NCBI RefSeq assembly: GCF_002257565.1 | Contig: NZ_CP022736.1 | Span: 434,001-498,000, forward strand | DNA length: 64,000 nt | Origin: Herbaspirillum sp. meg3 | GTDB taxonomy: Bacteria; Pseudomonadota; Gammaproteobacteria; Burkholderiales; Burkholderiaceae_D | Direction: 5' to 3' | Shown: positions 60,716 through 64,000 of the stretch, in pieces | How positions within the stretch are numbered: position 1 is the first letter of the stretch | Layout: each line of letters opens with the position of its first letter | Notes under the pieces: model-generated | The model's input: only the letters and a program-made list of their open reading frames with translations | What the model was told of the DNA's origin: nothing | Databases searched by the model: none | Program-made: the position numbers and the translations under genes

Positions 60716-62251
60716 ATGTTTCCCGTGGACTTATACGTCAAAGTACGTCGCGCCGTGATGGTCGAGAACAAGAGTGAGCGTGCCGTTGCACGCTACTTCG
60801 GCATCCATCGCAATACCGTCAGGAAGATGTGTCAGTTTGCGGCACCTCCTGGTTATCGACGAGCGCCGGCCGCAGTTTCTCCGACGCTGGCACCGTTCGT
60901 GGCCATCATTGATGCCATCCTAGAAGCCGACAAGCAAATCCATGTGAAGCAGCGCCATACGGCAGTGCGTATCCGTGAGCGGTTGCGTGACGAGCACGGC
61001 TATGGTGGTGGCTATACCCTGGTGCGCGAGTACGTCAACGGCGTGGCGAATCGTCAGAAGGAAGTGTTCATGCCGTTGGCGCATCGCCCAGGTCACGCCC
61101 AGGTCGATTTCGGTGAAGCTGACGGCTACGTCAGTGGCAAGAAGATACGTTTCCACTATTTTTGCCTGGACATGCCCCATTCGGATGCCTGTTTCGTCAA
61201 GGCATATCCGACCGAAGACACGGAAGCGTTTCTGGATGGTCATCTTGCCGCCTTCGCGTTTCTCGGTGGCGTGCCGCAATCGATTCTGTACGACAACACC
61301 AAGATTGCAGTAGCCAAGATATTGGGAGACGGTCAGCGCCGACGAACCCAAGCCTTTGCCGAGTTGCAGAGCTATTACTTGTTTGACGACAAATTCGGAC
61401 GTCCGGCTAAGGGTAACGACAAGGGTAAAGTGGAAGGCCTGGTCGGCTACAGCCGACGTCACTTCATGGTGCCCTTGCCAGTGGCCGATGACTTCGATGC
61501 ATTGAATGCCCAACTACTAGACGGTTGCCTCAAACGGCAGCGTGCGGTGCTGCGTGGTCAATCTGAGAGCATCGCTCAGCGACTGGTTCGCGACCGTGCG
61601 GCATTGATGCCCTTGCCGGTCACGCCCTATGATGCCAGCCACAAACAAAGCAGCCGAGTGTCGTCGCAATCGTTGGTGCGCTATCGCACCAACGATTATT
61701 CGGTGCCGACGCAATACGGCCATCAGGCGGTGCTGGTCAAAGGCACCGTCGACTGGGTCGACATCTATCTGGTCGGCAAACCGGAATGCATTGCACACCA
61801 TCGCCGCAGTTATGCCAAAGCCGACTTCGTGGTGAACCCGCTGCACTATCTGGCGTTGCTGGAGAAGAAACCACGTGCGCTGGAGCAAGCTGCGCCGCTG
61901 CAAACATGGGTATTGCCTGAGGTGTTCGAGCGACTGCGACGCCTGCTCGAAGCGCGCATGGACAAGCGTGGGCGCAAAGAATATATCCAAGTCTTGCGCT
62001 TGCTGGAAACCTTTAGCATCGGGCAAGTCGAACAGGCCATCGGCCAGGCTCATCATCTGGGCGTACTCGGCTTTGATGCTATCAAACATCTGGTGCTGTG
62101 CGCCATCGAGCGACGACCGCCCAAGTTGGACCTGACGCTGTATCCCTATTTACCGAGCACCACGGTTGGCACAACCGATGCCGGCAGTTACCTCAGTTTG
62201 CTTAGTCAGTCTGTGCCAGTGACGCGAGCTAATAGCAGAGGCAGCGTATGA
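60716..62251 (+). CDS. istA: IS21-family transposase IstA
   Basis: 511 residues. Helix-turn-helix near 20-37 (ERAVARYFGIHRNTVRK), then the integrase-like core with DDE residues Asp131 (QVDFGEA), Asp193 (LYDNTK) and Glu240 (KGKVEG). Intact. Overlaps istB by four bases (ATGA), giving coupled translation. With IstB it carries out transposition by a cut-and-paste-like route. Confidence 0.95.
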   Translation: MFPVDLYVKVRRAVMVENKSERAVARYFGIHRNTVRKMCQFAAPPGYRRAPAAVSPTLAPFVAIIDAILEADKQIHVKQRHTAVRIRERLRDEHGYGGGYTLVREYVNGVANRQKEVFMPLAHRPGHAQVDFGEADGYVSGKKIRFHYFCLDMPHSDACFVKAYPTEDTEAFLDGHLAAFAFLGGVPQSILYDNTKIAVAKILGDGQRRRTQAFAELQSYYLFDDKFGRPAKGNDKGKVEGLVGYSRRHFMVPLPVADDFDALNAQLLDGCLKRQRAVLRGQSESIAQRLVRDRAALMPLPVTPYDASHKQSSRVSSQSLVRYRTNDYSVPTQYGHQAVLVKGTVDWVDIYLVGKPECIAHHRRSYAKADFVVNPLHYLALLEKKPRALEQAAPLQTWVLPEVFERLRRLLEARMDKRGRKEYIQVLRLLETFSIGQVEQAIGQAHHLGVLGFDAIKHLVLCAIERRPPKLDLTLYPYLPSTTVGTTDAGSYLSLLSQSVPVTRANSRGSV

Positions 62252-63072
62252 ACGAACCGTCCATCGAGGCCACTACAGTGGCACCGCAGGTGCTGCTGGT
62301 GAACCACTTCAAAGCGCTGAAGCTGCCGACCTTCGCCCGTGAGTATGAGAAGGTTGGCGCCGACTGCGCAAGGGAAGGCGTGGACTACCCGCGCTATTTA
62401 TTGCGGTTGTGCGAGCTGGAGCGCATCGACCGCGAACGCCGCACGATGGAGCGGCGCATCCGATTGGCCCGGTTTCCGGTGACCAAGAGCCTGGATACCT
62501 TCGACTTCATGGCGATGCCGACCTTGAACAAATCCCTGGTACTGGAGCTGGCGCGATGTGAGTGGATTGATAAGCGTGAGAACGTCATCGCGCTAGGCCC
62601 TTCGGGTGTCGGCAAGACGCACACGGCGCTGGCGCTAGGATTGGCGGCCTGCCAGAAAGGACATAGCGTTGGCTTCACGACGGCTGCGGCGCTGGTCCAT
62701 GAACTAATGGAAGCGCGTGACGAGAAACGGCTACGTGCTTTGCAAAAGCAACTGACCAACGTGAAGTTACTGATTGTGGATGAACTGGGCTACGTACCGT
62801 TCACGGCGGTGGGGGCGGAATTGCTATTTGAAGTCTTTAGCCGACGCTATGAGCATGGCGCCACGCTGGTGACATCGAACTTGCCGTTTGACGAATGGAC
62901 CAGCGTCCTCGGTTCAGAGCGGCTCACCGGTGCGTTGCTTGACCGGCTCACCCATCACGTCCACATCCTCGAAATGAACGGTGAATCGTATCGATTGGCC
63001 ACTAGCAAGAAACGGCAGCAACGCAATACAAAACCAAACACCGCAACCGAAAAAGGAGAGGCCAAACCATAA
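62248..63072 (+). CDS. istB: IS21-family helper ATPase IstB
   Basis: 274 residues, AAA+ ATPase related to DnaC. Walker A GPSGVGKT at 117-124 and Walker B LLIVDEL at 174-180. It forms a filament on target DNA and activates IstA. The C-terminal tail is basic (KKRQQRNTKPN). Intact, so the element may still move. Confidence 0.95.
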   Translation: MNEPSIEATTVAPQVLLVNHFKALKLPTFAREYEKVGADCAREGVDYPRYLLRLCELERIDRERRTMERRIRLARFPVTKSLDTFDFMAMPTLNKSLVLELARCEWIDKRENVIALGPSGVGKTHTALALGLAACQKGHSVGFTTAAALVHELMEARDEKRLRALQKQLTNVKLLIVDELGYVPFTAVGAELLFEVFSRRYEHGATLVTSNLPFDEWTSVLGSERLTGALLDRLTHHVHILEMNGESYRLATSKKRQQRNTKPNTATEKGEAKP

Positions 63073-63219
63073 AAGCAACATCTTGAGGAAACGGGCTACG
63101 CTGCGCTACGCCCGTCACCCCAATTCTGCCTGGCATTGAAATACGGATTAAAAAGAGAAGAATCCAGGGCCACGATGGCTCTTTTATTTAACCTCGATTG
63201 GTACACTTTTAACGTGCCA

Positions 63220-63611
63220 TTTGGTACATCTTCAGTCCGGCATTGACATGTTCGCGACCACAAAAACATTCTGGGTATTATTTTAGTTGCAGCACGTTTA
63301 CAGAAGCTGATCGTAAAATATCATGATGCGGCCTAACTACACAACGAGATAGAAACAACTAAACGCCATTGTCATCACGGTGACACGGAGTCGCTAGCAG
63401 TCAAACTCAATGAGCATGCTGATGATGGGGGCGAGGTAGATGTCTATTTTTCTCTTCTTGTTCTTCGCGAGAAACGCCGCTTGTTTCAATTAACGAGTGT
63501 CAAAATCTCTTTTCGTGAGTTCAGATTCCGGCTGAGAACGGACCTGCTTAGAAAGTTGGAGTATGCACTTACGAAATAGGCGCAGCGTGACCGCTACCTC
63601 CATAAATGAAA
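63220..63611. other. Region between IS21 and the cytochrome c terminator, with a gene remnant
   Basis: No complete gene. From 63337 to 63580 one plus-strand frame stays open and reads HGDTESLAVKLNEHADDGGE, then VDVYFSLLVLREKRRLFQLT and a basic end, but it lacks a start codon. It looks like the 3' part of a gene whose front was lost, possibly on IS insertion. Product not recognised. Confidence 0.4.
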
Positions 63612-63640
63612 ACGGAGGCTACGCATAAAGCGGTAAGCCT
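63612..63640 (-). terminator. Terminator of the cytochrome c gene
   Basis: On the minus strand GGAGGCTTACCGC and GCGTAGCCTCC pair (one bulge region) around a short loop and are followed by GTTTTC. A diverged copy of the same hairpin lies at 23765-23800. Confidence 0.65.
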
Positions 63641-63674
63641 CCGAACTAAACGTTAGAAAATTCTATCGCGGTTG

Positions 63675-63998
63675 CTATTTAGCGCCTTCGAGAATCCACT
63701 GAGCCAAGAGCTTTACATCAGCATCTGACAAATTTGGATGTGCCGGCATTGGAATTGCTCCCCAAACACCAGATCCGCCGCTCTTGATTTTCTTGGCTAG
63801 CGAATCGACTGCACCTTTGTCGCCTTTGTATTTGGCGGCTACTTCGTTAAAACCAGGACCGACAATCTTGTTGTTGACAGCATGACAGGTCATGCAATCG
63901 GATTTTCCAACAATAAGCTTTGCTTTGCTTGCATCAACAGCGTAAGAACTCGCGCTGGCGAATAGAGCACCGACAACAATCATAGTACGCAAAAACAT
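63675..63998 (-). CDS. Class I c-type cytochrome (c551/c552-like)
   Basis: 107-residue periplasmic electron carrier. Signal peptide ends ASSYA; mature protein begins VDASKAKLIVGK. Haem site Cys35-Met-Thr-Cys38-His39 and axial Met84 in AIPMPAHPNLSDADV are intact, and the IPMPAHP block marks cytochrome c551/c552. The start codon at 63998 lies two bases from the window end, so its promoter is not visible. A 3' remnant of a closely related gene is at 23.8 kb in the same orientation. Confidence 0.93.
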   Translation of the reverse strand: MFLRTMIVVGALFASASSYAVDASKAKLIVGKSDCMTCHAVNNKIVGPGFNEVAAKYKGDKGAVDSLAKKIKSGGSGVWGAIPMPAHPNLSDADVKLLAQWILEGAK

Positions 63999-64000
63999 AA

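Larger units (their letters stand above)
60643..63219 (+). mobile_element. Complete IS21-family element
   Basis: 2577 bases bounded by 24-base inverted repeats that differ at one position (left TGGCGCGTTAAAAGTG..., right end reads TGGCACGTTAAAAGTG... on the minus strand), with TG...CA tips. Contains overlapping istA and istB. Inserted in the istA fragment of a different IS21-like element; no obvious target duplication was seen. Confidence 0.9.

Noticed and set aside
60633..63229. Target-site duplication around the intact IS21
   Set aside because: Bases flanking the two ends (GCCGTGGA on the left, TTTGGTAC on the right) do not match, so no duplication can be claimed.
1..64000. CRISPR array
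   Set aside because: No series of regularly spaced identical repeats with unique spacers and no cas genes were seen; the only arrays are the short 11- and 13-bp tandem repeats without spacers.

Overview
The window looks like chromosome of a betaproteobacterium of the order Burkholderiales, probably the Oxalobacteraceae (a Herbaspirillum, Herminiimonas or Collimonas relative). This is inferred from protein flavour only: a Burkholderia-type trimeric porin, DUF4148 secreted proteins, a TtcA/FolB/pteridine-reductase cluster and czc/cop/cus metal operons of beta-proteobacterial type. No rRNA is present to confirm it.

Region 1 (1-16.9 kb) is ordinary core genome. It holds sugar-nucleotide genes (galE, cut by the window edge, and rfbG); a minus-strand SDR-folB-ttcA run; a MidA-type methyltransferase; a QseBC-like two-component pair followed by a periplasmic Do-type protease; a kefFC-like potassium efflux pair; a PuuD-like amidotransferase; a yqjDE-like membrane operon; an OmpA-like lipoprotein; a membrane-anchored c5-type cytochrome; and a tRNA-Arg(CCG).

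Region 2 (16.9-24.6 kb), just downstream of the tRNA, is an accessory island of lower GC and small unknown genes. Its centrepiece is a compact candidate defence module: a WYL-domain repressor of the BrxR/CapW type, divergent from a roughly 1020-residue N6-adenine methylase that overlaps by one base a 231-residue protein with a PD-(D/E)XK-type nuclease signature. An orphan ParS/Xre-type antitoxin sits beside it.

Region 3 (24.6-57 kb) is a heavy-metal resistance island: copSR divergent from copABCD, a cusCBAF efflux operon, czcICBA with a zinc-ribbon protein and czcD, and czcRS. Two DUF4148 genes, a third two-component pair, a MscS-like channel, a porin and a Sel1-repeat protein accompany them. 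Perfect or near-perfect ATTACA-N4-TGTAAT palindromes occur before copA, between czcRS and the first DUF4148 gene, and before the second DUF4148 gene, and suggest one shared metal regulon.

Region 4 (57-64 kb) is an insertion-sequence cluster: two different IS110/IS1111-type transposases, and a full IS21-type element (istA-istB with 24-bp terminal repeats) inserted into the fragment of another IS21-like element. A complete cytochrome c gene closes the window. The 3' end and terminator of a close relative of that cytochrome gene lie in the same orientation at 23.76-23.94 kb, so two related, directly repeated segments bracket the whole metal island and IS cluster.
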